DNA from: Gemmatimonas sp. | GTDB lineage: Bacteria > Gemmatimonadota > Gemmatimonadetes > Gemmatimonadales > Gemmatimonadaceae | Length of the DNA: 64,000 bases | Assembly: GCA_011390935.1 (NCBI GenBank) | Contig: JAABRL010000004.1 | Span: forward strand, 62,001 to 126,000 | Direction of reading: 5' to 3' | Shown here: positions 39,810 through 49,772 of the stretch, one piece after another | Layout of the letters: each line of letters opens with the position of its first letter | How positions within the stretch are numbered: the first letter of the stretch is position 1 | Notes under the pieces: generated by a model | What the model was told of the DNA's origin: nothing | Databases searched by the model: none | The model's input: only the letters and a program-made list of their open reading frames with translations | Program-made: the position numbers and the translations under genes

Positions 39810-42800
39810 GTGCGCCTGTTCCGGAACGGGCGTCGGCGTCGGTCGCCGGGTCGTGGCGTTGCGACTCCCCACGGGAGACTGGCCAGCTGGGGCGCGGGGC
39901 TGTTGCTGGCCTTCGGCGCAGCCGCGCCGGCGCACGCGCAGGGCGGCGATCCGCTCCCCGGACCGCGACGCCCCGAGCTGGGGGACCTCAAGATCGACCT
40001 CAACGCCCGGCTCGAGAGCAAGGTCGTGCGGTCGCGCAACGAGATCTGCACGGCCGCGCAGCGCGTGACCTTCGGCTCCAACTGCTTCGCCAACTGGCTG
40101 CCGGGGTTCGATTTCCAGGTCAACCTCGCCTCCAAGGGCAACGTGGCCGACCGCGTGTTCGTGGATGTGCAGTACGACTCGCAGAACCAGTTCGACGCCT
40201 CCAACAACATCTCGCTCTTCTACACCGGCAAGCCCAACGAGCTGCTGCAGCGCGTGGAGGTGGGCAACGTGAGCTTTCGTGCGCCCACCTCCCGCTTCCT
40301 CACGGCCGGCATTCCGTCCAACAACTACGGCCTGCAGGCCAGCGGACAGGTCGGCCCGATGTTCTTCGAGACGATCGTGGCGCAGCAGCGCGGCAACGTG
40401 TCGCGCAACAATGTGTTCACGGTGGGGGAAACCGCGGTGCAGCAGGTCGAGCGCGTGATCGAAGACATTCAGATCGAGTCGCGTCGCTTCTTCTTCACCG
40501 TGGACCCGCGGCAGCTCACGGGCTTCCCCAACGTCGACATTCTCAATCGGCAGCAGATGCAGCGTGCCGCCGCGGCGCTCCCCGATTCGGTGCGGCCCCT
40601 GCGTGTCTATGTGTATCGCCAGCTCATTGGCGCGCAGAATCAGAATCCGCTCGGCCCGCAGTTCTCCGTGCGTGGCGCGCGCAATCCGTCGCGCCAGATT
40701 TATGAAGTGCTGCGCGAGAATGTGGACTACTACCTCGACCCGTCGCAGCTGTGGATCTCGCTGGTGCGCCCGCTCGGCCAGAACAACGAGCGTCTCGTGG
40801 TGGCGTACGATGTGTCGGTGAATGGGCAGCCCGGTCGCAATCCGAACACCGGCGGCACCCCCGATCTGCAGTTCACGCCGGAGCCGCAGTTCGCCAACCT
40901 GCTGTGGGAGCCCGAGCTGCAGCCGAGCGATTCGGCGTACTTTTTGCGCGAGATCAAGTCGGTGTATCGCCTCGGTGGCGAGGAGCTACGCCGCGAGACC
41001 GTTGATGTGCGCATCGTGACCAACACGAGCGGCGATCAGGAGCAGCCCCCGGATCCGTCGCGCGGCCTCACGTATCTGCAGCTGTTCGGCCTCGCGCAGG
41101 CCACCAACGGCGCGCAGTTCGATGTCGAGAATCGCCTCTGGCCGCGCCCCAACGATCCGAACCGCTCGGCTGCTGGCACCGCGGGCCAGCCGCTCATTCG
41201 CGACTACTTCGTGGTGTTCCCGTCGCTGCAGCCATTTGCGCGCGCCGGGTTGGCGCAACCGCTCGCCAACCCGGCCAATGACACCCTGTACTCGTTCCCC
41301 AACGAGTACCTGTACTCGGCGCAGCGCCCGCAGTCGATCTTCACGATGCGCGCGACGTACGAATCACGATCCGACGGCGCCACGGGCGGGATCACGCTCG
41401 GCACCACGCAGCTGCGCCCCGGCTCGGAGCGCGTGGAGTTGGATGGTGCACTGCTCGTGCGCGATCGCGACTACACGGTGACGTACGAAACGGGGCGCAT
41501 CGCGTTCAATCGTCCCGACACGCTCTTTCTGCGTCCGCGCACGGTGAACGTGCGCTACGAAGAAAACCCGCTCTTTGCATCAGCGGCGACGCCCACCACG
41601 ATCCTCGGGCTCACCACGCGCTTTCCGGTGGAAGCGGGGCAGTTCACCATCACGGCGATCTCACAGGAGCAGCGCTCCGTCTCCAACCGGCCCACGCTCG
41701 GCTACGAACAGGTGGGGTCGCTGGTGGCGGGGCTCACGAGTGATCTCGCGTGGGACGCGCCGCAACTCAACCGACTCGTTTCACGCTTGGGCGTTGCGGC
41801 GGCGCAGACGCCGTCGCGTGTCGCGCTGCAAGGCGAGTTTGCGATGAGCCGGCCCCGTCCCAACGCGGCGGGGCAGGCGTATCTCGAGTCATTCGAAGGG
41901 GACGCCGGCGCGCAGGTGCTGCTCACCGAGGCGGCGTGGTACTTCGGCAGCCGGCCGCAGCGCGGCGACCGCGTGAACGGTCTGGGCAGCAACCCGTTTG
42001 CGCTCACACGCGCTTCCACGCTCGCGTGGCAGAACACCGGTCAAACGCGCAATCGGCAAACGATCGCGTATACCATTGATCAGATCGATCCGTCGGCGCG
42101 CTTCACCACCGGCGGATTGCAGCCGCCGGAGCAGGTGCTGTTCCTCACGCTCTATCCGCAACGCGCGGGTGGCGGGCTATCGATCGATCAGGCATCCGGC
42201 GCGCCGCAGCTGCAGTGGAACATCGGTGGCGCGGCGGCGCAACCCGGCCGACGCTGGCGCTCCATTCGCACCGTGCTCAATCCGAGCGGCTCCGATCTGT
42301 CGCGCGTGGAGAATCTCGAGTTCTACGCGCTCGTGTATACGGATCCCGGTCGCGAAGCGCGCAACCCGACGATGGTGTTCGACTTCGGTGAACTGAGTGA
42401 GAACAGTGTGGCCTTCGCGCCGGACACGCTGGTGCTGCGACCGAACCCCACCATTCCCGGGCGCGTCGATTCGCTGTTCACGGGCAAGCGGCTGGTCGGC
42501 TTCGATCGACTGGACAGTGAACGCGATCCGCTCACGCGCGCCTTCAATGCGATCGTGAATGATGTCGGACTGCCGGGCAGCCTGGCCGACTCCATCATCG
42601 TGATCGACTCCACGAGCGCCACGCCTACGCCCGTGTTGCAGACCAACGTGGCGCTGTGCAACGGCACCTCGCAGGTACAGCTGCTGCTGGGCGATAGTCG
42701 CGCCAACTGCACCACGCGCAACAATCGGCTCGATGAAGAAGACATCGATCTCGACGGGCAGCTCAACATGACGGATGCCGTAGCCGCAGAACAGGAGCGA

Positions 42801-45800
42801 TTCAAGCGTTTCGTGGTGGACCTGTCCGATCGCCGCACCTGGAATCGAATCGGTCGGTGCCAGCGCAACGCGCCCATCGACGCGCCCGCCGATTCCGCCG
42901 AACAGTGCTGGGTGCAGGTGCGGCTCAACTGGCGCACGCCAACGGATTCCGTGGGTGCGCAGAATGATCGCCGCGTGCGTGCGCTCCGCTTGTCACTGGT
43001 GTCCAACGGCAACGCGCCCGACAGTGCGTTCATCGGCACGGCGCTGGCGCGGCTGCGCCTCGTCGGTGCGCCGTGGCTCAAGCGCACCGAACGCCCCATC
43101 AGCGGCGTGGCCGGCGATTCCCTTGGGTCGCTCACGGGCGGCTACGTGATCGCGTCCGTCATCGGTTCCATCGACTCGAGTGCCTCGGTGCCGTACCAGC
43201 CGCCGCCAGGCGTGCTGGAGGTGCCCGAAGATCGCCAGACCGGGCTCGAAGCGAGTCGGGTGCAGGTGAACGAACGCGCGCTGCGACTGCTCGCCGGTGG
43301 CGCACCGGGACAGGTGTTCCGCGCCTTCGATCGCGCCGAAGCATATCTGCGTTTCCCGGAGGGCGTGAAGAGCTTCATGGGGTATCGCACGTTGCGGCTG
43401 TGGATGCGTGGGCGCGGCAACGGCTGGGGGCCGGATGGTGAGCTCAATGGTTTCGTGAAGCTCGGCCGCGACGAACACAACTTCTATGCGTATCGCACTC
43501 CGGTGAACACCGGGGCCTCGCAGAACGCCTGGGAGCCCGAAGTGCGCGTGGATCTGCAGCGGTTCCAGACGCTGCGTGCTCGGCTCGAGAATCTGTTCCT
43601 GCAGGGCAGCGCCGATTCCATCGCGTGCAGCGGTACCGATCTCGAACTCATTCGCCGGTCCGGGTTGCCCACCACGAGCACCGTACGCCGCTTCGCCGTG
43701 TGCGAAGACGGTTACATCGTGTACACCACCGATCCCACCGTCACGCCGCCCAACCTCGCCGGTGTGCAGGAGCTCGCGGTGGGCTTTGTGCGCGTGGACT
43801 CCGTGCCGCGTGGTGCGATGGCGCTCATGCCCAACGACACGCTTGAACTGTGGATCAACGACATTCGGCTCACGGATGTGGTGAACGATATGGGGCTGGC
43901 GGGTGAGCTGGGCCTCACCTTCAACGCCGGTGACTTCATGGACGTGCGCGCGGCCGTCCGTCGGCGCGATCCGAACTTCCGGCAGCTGGGTGAAGCACCA
44001 AGCTTTCTCACGGAGAACGGCTACTCCATTGGCACCACGTTGCATCTCGAGCATGTGCTGCCCAAACGACTGGGGCTCGTGGCGCCGCTCTCCATCGACT
44101 ACAGCGGCAGCGATGTCGAGCAGCTGTTCGTGAATCGCACGGACATTCGCGCCGACAACATCACCGGCTTGCGCAATCCGAAGGCTGGTCGCGTGAACTA
44201 CGCCATGAGTGTGCGTCGCGCGGAACCGCTCGAGGGACGGTGGTACGCGCCGCTCGCCAACGGTCTGGTGCTCAACGCGGCGTGGGGCAGTGGAGCGACG
44301 CAGAGTGCCTTTCAGGAGGGACGATCGTCCACGTATCTCGTGAATGCGATTCTGGACCTGTCGGGCGGCACACGACGCTCGCCATTGCCTTCGTGGACGC
44401 TCAAACCATTCGCGCTGTTGCCGCCCGCCATGCAGCAGTCGCGCGCGCTGCGTGCGTTGCGCGAGACCCCGTTGCAGTGGAGTCCGTCGCAGCTTCGCTT
44501 TTCGAGTGGCCTGTCGCGCCAGGCGGCGCAGACCACGTCGTACCTCAAGCCCGCGTTGTCACTCGTGGACACGGGGCAGGTGGCCACGGCCGAGCAGCAC
44601 GTGTGGCAGAACACCGGCGTGCTGGAGTTCCGCCCGACGGCGGGGCTGAGTGCGCGTGTGGACGCGCGTCAGGTGCTCGACTTGCGCGACTACTCCGATG
44701 TGGTCCTGTTCGCTGACAGCACCGACCGTCGCGTGGCGAACGAGGCCGAGCGACTGCGTGTGCTGGGCGCCGATGTGGGGCTCGAGCGGGAACGGTCGCT
44801 CACCAGCGCCTTCCGCATTGAACCGACGTTCTGGCCGTGGTTGCGTCCACGCGCTGAACTGGTGACCGGTTTCTCGCTCGTGAAGGACCCCAATGCGCGA
44901 GTGCTGCTGCGCTCCGATGACACCACCGGTGCGTTTCGGCTCCCCCGCCGACTCGGCGCCACGCAGAACGTCAGTGGTGGCTTCACCTTCGACCTGCGTC
45001 GGCTGGTGAATGGTCGGGTATCGCCCACCGGCATCGCCGCCTGGTGGTCACGTGCGCTCCAGCCGTTCGATGTGTCGTGGTTTCGCACGCTCGACTCCAA
45101 CTACGACAACACGGCCATCATGCCGGGTGGCGGCTACCAGTTCGGCTTTGGAGGCATCGACCTGTTCCGCGGGATCGACGGGCAGTTGGCCACCGCCGCC
45201 GGCCGATCGCGCCGCCTGATTGCATCGAGCGGTCTCACCTTACCGCTGTCGTTCGCCATCACCACGCGCGCCGAGGTGGGGCGTACGGAGACGTGGACGC
45301 GTCGCACGCGGGACGGCTTTCAGGCGCTCATCCTCAACGAGCAGGATGTGTATCCCGATGTCACCGTGCGTTGGAACTGGCGTCCCGGTCGTCCGATCGG
45401 CATCTTCGCCGGCATCGGCGCGACAGCCGGCTATGCGGTGAACGCGCAGCGCACGAATGCCCCCAACGAACTGGGTGGCTTTGCCGATCAGTCGCGCGCC
45501 TACGCAGAGCGCGTGCCGATTTCGGCCAGTGTGACGTGGAATATCTTCGGGCCGCTCACCACCTCCGTGTCGTGGAGTCGCACCGCGCGAGACGACGAGC
45601 GTCCGGGCGCGCTCACGGAGAGCCGTGCCGACGATCTGTCGCTTGGGCTCGCGCGCACCTTTGCGCTCCCCGCTGAATGGAAGCAGCGCAGCGGTTTGCG
45701 CACGCAGCTCACGTGGCAGCGGCAGGGGGCGCAGAGCGTGGTCAGCAATGCGGTGGGGGGGCTCGGGTTTACCAGCGGCGAGCTGTTCCGGTCCGTCCTC

Positions 45801-45980
45801 GCGGATAACGGGCGCGAGGCGATCAACCTGAATGCCGACACCGACCTCTCCGAGACGATGACATTTTCGCTTGCGGCGTCGCGTGTGGTCACGTTCGATC
45901 GCACCTTCAATCGACGCTTTTCGCAGACCACCTTCAGCGCCGTTCTGCAACTCTACTTCTTTGGTGGGTTGGCGCCGTAG
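39810..45980 (+). CDS. sprA: SprA-like giant outer-membrane protein (type IX secretion translocon family)
   Basis: About 2,050 aa with signal peptide LASWGAGLLLAFGAAAPAHAQ; FVDVQYDSQNQFDASNNISLFYTGKPNELLQRVEVGN; AYLESFEGDAGAQVLLTEAAWYFGS (cf. SprA 'YIDDFEG'); beta-rich C-terminus. GTG start estimated. Confidence 0.75.
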   Translation: MRLFRNGRRRRSPGRGVATPHGRLASWGAGLLLAFGAAAPAHAQGGDPLPGPRRPELGDLKIDLNARLESKVVRSRNEICTAAQRVTFGSNCFANWLPGFDFQVNLASKGNVADRVFVDVQYDSQNQFDASNNISLFYTGKPNELLQRVEVGNVSFRAPTSRFLTAGIPSNNYGLQASGQVGPMFFETIVAQQRGNVSRNNVFTVGETAVQQVERVIEDIQIESRRFFFTVDPRQLTGFPNVDILNRQQMQRAAAALPDSVRPLRVYVYRQLIGAQNQNPLGPQFSVRGARNPSRQIYEVLRENVDYYLDPSQLWISLVRPLGQNNERLVVAYDVSVNGQPGRNPNTGGTPDLQFTPEPQFANLLWEPELQPSDSAYFLREIKSVYRLGGEELRRETVDVRIVTNTSGDQEQPPDPSRGLTYLQLFGLAQATNGAQFDVENRLWPRPNDPNRSAAGTAGQPLIRDYFVVFPSLQPFARAGLAQPLANPANDTLYSFPNEYLYSAQRPQSIFTMRATYESRSDGATGGITLGTTQLRPGSERVELDGALLVRDRDYTVTYETGRIAFNRPDTLFLRPRTVNVRYEENPLFASAATPTTILGLTTRFPVEAGQFTITAISQEQRSVSNRPTLGYEQVGSLVAGLTSDLAWDAPQLNRLVSRLGVAAAQTPSRVALQGEFAMSRPRPNAAGQAYLESFEGDAGAQVLLTEAAWYFGSRPQRGDRVNGLGSNPFALTRASTLAWQNTGQTRNRQTIAYTIDQIDPSARFTTGGLQPPEQVLFLTLYPQRAGGGLSIDQASGAPQLQWNIGGAAAQPGRRWRSIRTVLNPSGSDLSRVENLEFYALVYTDPGREARNPTMVFDFGELSENSVAFAPDTLVLRPNPTIPGRVDSLFTGKRLVGFDRLDSERDPLTRAFNAIVNDVGLPGSLADSIIVIDSTSATPTPVLQTNVALCNGTSQVQLLLGDSRANCTTRNNRLDEEDIDLDGQLNMTDAVAAEQERFKRFVVDLSDRRTWNRIGRCQRNAPIDAPADSAEQCWVQVRLNWRTPTDSVGAQNDRRVRALRLSLVSNGNAPDSAFIGTALARLRLVGAPWLKRTERPISGVAGDSLGSLTGGYVIASVIGSIDSSASVPYQPPPGVLEVPEDRQTGLEASRVQVNERALRLLAGGAPGQVFRAFDRAEAYLRFPEGVKSFMGYRTLRLWMRGRGNGWGPDGELNGFVKLGRDEHNFYAYRTPVNTGASQNAWEPEVRVDLQRFQTLRARLENLFLQGSADSIACSGTDLELIRRSGLPTTSTVRRFAVCEDGYIVYTTDPTVTPPNLAGVQELAVGFVRVDSVPRGAMALMPNDTLELWINDIRLTDVVNDMGLAGELGLTFNAGDFMDVRAAVRRRDPNFRQLGEAPSFLTENGYSIGTTLHLEHVLPKRLGLVAPLSIDYSGSDVEQLFVNRTDIRADNITGLRNPKAGRVNYAMSVRRAEPLEGRWYAPLANGLVLNAAWGSGATQSAFQEGRSSTYLVNAILDLSGGTRRSPLPSWTLKPFALLPPAMQQSRALRALRETPLQWSPSQLRFSSGLSRQAAQTTSYLKPALSLVDTGQVATAEQHVWQNTGVLEFRPTAGLSARVDARQVLDLRDYSDVVLFADSTDRRVANEAERLRVLGADVGLERERSLTSAFRIEPTFWPWLRPRAELVTGFSLVKDPNARVLLRSDDTTGAFRLPRRLGATQNVSGGFTFDLRRLVNGRVSPTGIAAWWSRALQPFDVSWFRTLDSNYDNTAIMPGGGYQFGFGGIDLFRGIDGQLATAAGRSRRLIASSGLTLPLSFAITTRAEVGRTETWTRRTRDGFQALILNEQDVYPDVTVRWNWRPGRPIGIFAGIGATAGYAVNAQRTNAPNELGGFADQSRAYAERVPISASVTWNIFGPLTTSVSWSRTARDDERPGALTESRADDLSLGLARTFALPAEWKQRSGLRTQLTWQRQGAQSVVSNAVGGLGFTSGELFRSVLADNGREAINLNADTDLSETMTFSLAASRVVTFDRTFNRRFSQTTFSAVLQLYFFGGLAP

Positions 45981-46061
45981 GCACGCTGCGTCTGCAAGGA
46001 ATTGCACCAGCGCGACAGGAAACGGTGATGTGATTGCCGCCTCTGGAGGCCATCCTCCGGC

Positions 46062-46526
46062 ATGCCCACCGCTGCCGAACGTCAGGCCGTCGCGTTTCTC
46101 GCCACCGTCGCGCTGCTTGGCGGCGGCGTGCGGCTGTTGCAGGCGGTCACGTTCGAGCGCGCGCTGGCTGCCGCGGAGGCACCGGCGGCCGAAGACGCCA
46201 TCTCGGCCCAGCTCGAGGCCGTGGACAGCGCCCGTCGGACCAAGGCCAGCAGCCGCACGCGTACCGCGTCCGCGGCGCTCGCCGCACCGATCGATCCGGA
46301 CGTCGCGACGGAACAGGAACTCGACCAGCTGCCGCGCGTGGGGCCCGCGCTGGCGCGGCGCATTGTCGCGAATCGGGACTCGTTCGGGCCCTTCGGATCG
46401 CTGGAGGAGCTGCAACGCGTCCGAGGGATCGGCCCCGCTCTTGCGGCCGGATTGGCCCCGCACGTGACGTTTTCCAGCGGGTTCCGTCCATTACACGGCG
46501 AGTCCAGACAGCGCCGCGCTCCCTGA
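46062..46526 (+). CDS. ComEA-like helix-hairpin-helix DNA-binding protein
   Basis: ATEQELDQLPRVGPALARRIVANRDSFGPFGSLEELQRVRGIGPALAAGL. Confidence 0.8.
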   Translation: MPTAAERQAVAFLATVALLGGGVRLLQAVTFERALAAAEAPAAEDAISAQLEAVDSARRTKASSRTRTASAALAAPIDPDVATEQELDQLPRVGPALARRIVANRDSFGPFGSLEELQRVRGIGPALAAGLAPHVTFSSGFRPLHGESRQRRAP

Positions 46527-46596
46527 TCGTCTCCGAGAGCGCGTCGCCGCTGGCGTCCTTTCGACTGTCACTTTTCCGTCCTGCCCGCTCCAGCCC

Positions 46597-48432
46597 ATGG
46601 CCGCACCTGCCGTCCAGAAACCGGTGATCGCCGCCGACCGACTTGGGGAGCTCCTCGTTCGCGAGGGGCTGCTCACGAATGAGCAACTCTCCAAAGTGCT
46701 GCAGGAGCAGGTCGCCAATGGGACGCGCCTTGGCCTGACGGTGGTCAAGATGGGCCTCGTGCCCGAGACCACGGTCGTGAAGCTGCTCGCACGCCAGCAT
46801 CGCATGCCGGCCGTGGACCTCTCCCGTTTCGAGGTCGATCCGCGGCTGCTCAAGCTGATTCCGGCCGATGTCGCGTCGCGCCATACGGTGCTGCCGCTCA
46901 AGCGCGATGGACGGCAGCTCACGGTCGCGATCGCCGATCCGACGAACCTGGGCGTGGTGGACGATCTCAAGTTCATCACCCGCTACGATATCGTGCCGGT
47001 GCTGGCGGGCGAGTACTCAATGCGCGCCGCCATCGAGAAGCACTACGAAGGCAGCGAAATCCAGATGCAGTCGCTGCTGCAGGACATCACGGGCGACGAC
47101 GATGTCGAGCTGCTCGAGTCGCAGGAGCAGGAGGCCGATGTCAGCGTACTGGCCGCCGCCGTGGAAGAGGCGCCAGTCGTCAAGCTCATCAACGCCATCC
47201 TCATCGATGCCGTGCAGAAGGGGGCCTCCGACATTCACTTCGAGTCGTTCGAGCACGAGCTGCGCGTGCGCTACCGCATTGACGGAGCGCTGCAGGAGAT
47301 CATGAAGCCGCCCCTCAAGATGAAGGCGGCCCTCATCTCCCGCTTCAAGATCATGTCGTCGCTCAACATCGCCGAGCGACGTGTGCCGCAGGACGGGCGC
47401 ATCAAGCTGAAGGTGGGCAAGAAGGTCATCGACTTCCGCGTGAGCACGCTGCCCACGCTGTTCGGTGAGAAAGTCGTGTTGCGAATTCTCGACAAGGGCA
47501 ACCTCACACTCGACCTCGAAACGTTCGGCATCGAGCCGCGTGCCGAAGAAGAGTTCATGGAAGCGATCTCGAACCCGTACGGCATGGTGCTCGTCACCGG
47601 GCCCACCGGATCGGGCAAGACGACCACCTTGTACTCGGCGCTGTCGAAGATCAACACGATCGACACGAACATCATGACGGCCGAGGACCCCGTCGAATAC
47701 AATCTGTTCGGCATCAATCAGGTGCAGGTGCGGACGGAAATCGGCATGTCCTTCGCGGCCGCGCTGAAAGCGTTCCTGCGTCAGGACCCCAATATCATCA
47801 TGCTCGGTGAAATCCGTGACCTCGAGACCGGCGCCATCGCCGTGAAGGCCGCGCTCACGGGGCATCTGGTGATGAGCACGCTGCACACCAACTCGGCCCC
47901 CGAGACGCTCACGCGACTGCTGGACATGGGGCTCGAACCGTTCAACGTGGCCTCCGCGCTCAACGTGATTCTGGCGCAGCGCCTCGTGCGCCGCATCTGC
48001 TCCAAGTGCAAGATCAAGTACGAGCCCGAGGACGCCGAGCTGGCCGGTGCCAAGGTCACGCGCGACAGCACCATGCGCGACCTGCGCTTCACGCCGCGCG
48101 CACTGTCCGACGCCAAGCTGAAGGCCTCGAAGGAGGCGGCACCGTTCCTCGAGAACCTCTCGCTCGACACGCGCGTGGGTGACCTGCCGTTCTTCAAGGG
48201 CCACGGCTGCGATGCCTGCAACGGCAGCGGGCTGCGCGGCCGTCAGGGTCTGTACGAAGTGATGTTCATGACCAACCACCTCAAGAAGCTCGTGGTGCAG
48301 AACGCCGACTCGCAGGTGCTTCGCGATGAAGCCATCAACGAGGGGATGCTCACGCTGCGCATGGACGGCTGGCTCAAGGTCCTCAAGGGGCTCACCACGA
48401 TGGACCAGGTCATTCGCGAAACCAGTGCCTGA
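46597..48432 (+). CDS. pilB: type IV pilus assembly ATPase PilB (GspE family)
   Basis: MshEN-like N-terminus, VTGPTGSGKTTTLYSAL, DPNIIMLGEIRDLETGAIAVKAALTGHLVMSTLHTNSA, tetracysteine CSKC...CDAC. Confidence 0.9.
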   Translation: MAAPAVQKPVIAADRLGELLVREGLLTNEQLSKVLQEQVANGTRLGLTVVKMGLVPETTVVKLLARQHRMPAVDLSRFEVDPRLLKLIPADVASRHTVLPLKRDGRQLTVAIADPTNLGVVDDLKFITRYDIVPVLAGEYSMRAAIEKHYEGSEIQMQSLLQDITGDDDVELLESQEQEADVSVLAAAVEEAPVVKLINAILIDAVQKGASDIHFESFEHELRVRYRIDGALQEIMKPPLKMKAALISRFKIMSSLNIAERRVPQDGRIKLKVGKKVIDFRVSTLPTLFGEKVVLRILDKGNLTLDLETFGIEPRAEEEFMEAISNPYGMVLVTGPTGSGKTTTLYSALSKINTIDTNIMTAEDPVEYNLFGINQVQVRTEIGMSFAAALKAFLRQDPNIIMLGEIRDLETGAIAVKAALTGHLVMSTLHTNSAPETLTRLLDMGLEPFNVASALNVILAQRLVRRICSKCKIKYEPEDAELAGAKVTRDSTMRDLRFTPRALSDAKLKASKEAAPFLENLSLDTRVGDLPFFKGHGCDACNGSGLRGRQGLYEVMFMTNHLKKLVVQNADSQVLRDEAINEGMLTLRMDGWLKVLKGLTTMDQVIRETSA

Positions 48433-48588
48433 TGTTCGCGACGCGCCCGCGTGACGCCTCGGCGTCACGCAGGCGGTCGCACCTGTCACACCGACTGCCG
48501 AAACGGTCCTCGCGCCGTTTCCCCATCTGCGGCAGCTCGTCCTTGCCTCGTATCCCTGCGAGGGTCCCCTCGCCGTTCCCAGACGCAC

Positions 48589-49752
48589 ATGACTGCAACT
48601 TCGACTGCCCCCGCGGTATCGCTCCGGACCCTGCTCGACGAAATGATCGAGCGTGACGCATCCGACCTGCACATCACGGCCGGGGATCGTCCGAAACTGC
48701 GTATCGATGGCGACATCGTGAATGCGTCGAGCGAGCACGTGCTCCAGCCGCGCGACACGCTGCAGCTGGCCTATTCCGTGCTTACGGAGAACCAGAAGAA
48801 GCGCTTCGAAATGGAGGACGAGCTCGACTTCTCGTTCGGCATTCAGAACCTGTCACGCTTTCGTGGCAACGTGTTCCGGCAGCGCGGCTGTGTGAGCATG
48901 GTGATTCGTCAGATCCCGTTCCAGATCAAGACGTTCGACGAGCTGCAGCTGCCGGGCGTGATCGCCGGCATGGCGGACAAGCCGCGCGGCATGGTGCTGG
49001 TCACCGGCCCGACGGGCTCGGGCAAGTCGACCACGCTGGCGGCCATGATCGACAAGATCAATACGGAGCGGCGCGGCCACATCATCACCGTCGAAGATCC
49101 CATCGAGTTCATTCATCGGCATCGCTCGTGCATCATCAATCAGCGCGAGGTTGGTGCCGATACGAAGAGTTTCGCCACGGCGCTCAAGTACGCGCTGCGT
49201 GAAGACCCCGACGTGATCCTCATTGGCGAAATGCGCGACCTGGAGACCATCCAGGCCGCGCTCACCATCGCCGAAACCGGTCACCTCGTGTTCGCCACGC
49301 TGCACACCAACAGTGCGGCCGAGGCGATCAACCGCATCATCGACGTGTTCCCCAGCCATCAGCAGAGCCAGGTGCGCGCTCAGCTCGCCTTCGTGCTCGA
49401 GGGGATCGTGACGCAGACGCTGCTGCCCAAGATGTCGGGGCGCGGTCGCGCGATGGCCGCCGAGATTCTGGTGGTCACGCCGGCCATCCGCGCGCTCATT
49501 CGCGACGACAAGGTGCACCAGATCTACTCGCTCATGCAGTCGGGCAAGAAGTTCGGCATGCAGACGCTCAACGACTCGCTGTATCAACTGTATGTGTCGC
49601 GGCAGGTGAGCGCCGATGAGTGCGTGCGCGCGTCGAGCGATCCGAACGAGTTCCTCCGCATGATCGGCAAGTCGCCGACCGATGATCTTTCCCCGGCGCC
49701 GGCCCGTCCGGCGGTCGGGGCCGCCATGGCCGGCGCAGCCGGTCGCCGCTGA
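48589..49752 (+). CDS. pilT: type IV pilus retraction ATPase PilT
   Basis: RDASDLHITAGDRPKLRIDG, VTGPTGSGKSTTLAAMID, EDPDVILIGEMRDLETIQAALTIAETGHLVFATLHTNSA. Confidence 0.95.
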   Translation: MTATSTAPAVSLRTLLDEMIERDASDLHITAGDRPKLRIDGDIVNASSEHVLQPRDTLQLAYSVLTENQKKRFEMEDELDFSFGIQNLSRFRGNVFRQRGCVSMVIRQIPFQIKTFDELQLPGVIAGMADKPRGMVLVTGPTGSGKSTTLAAMIDKINTERRGHIITVEDPIEFIHRHRSCIINQREVGADTKSFATALKYALREDPDVILIGEMRDLETIQAALTIAETGHLVFATLHTNSAAEAINRIIDVFPSHQQSQVRAQLAFVLEGIVTQTLLPKMSGRGRAMAAEILVVTPAIRALIRDDKVHQIYSLMQSGKKFGMQTLNDSLYQLYVSRQVSADECVRASSDPNEFLRMIGKSPTDDLSPAPARPAVGAAMAGAAGRR

Positions 49753-49772
49753 CCTTTTCCAGGTAGTCTCGT

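Noticed and set aside
45240-48738. Minus-strand ORFs of 407 and 573 aa
   Set aside because: Antisense of sprA, comEA-like and pilB genes
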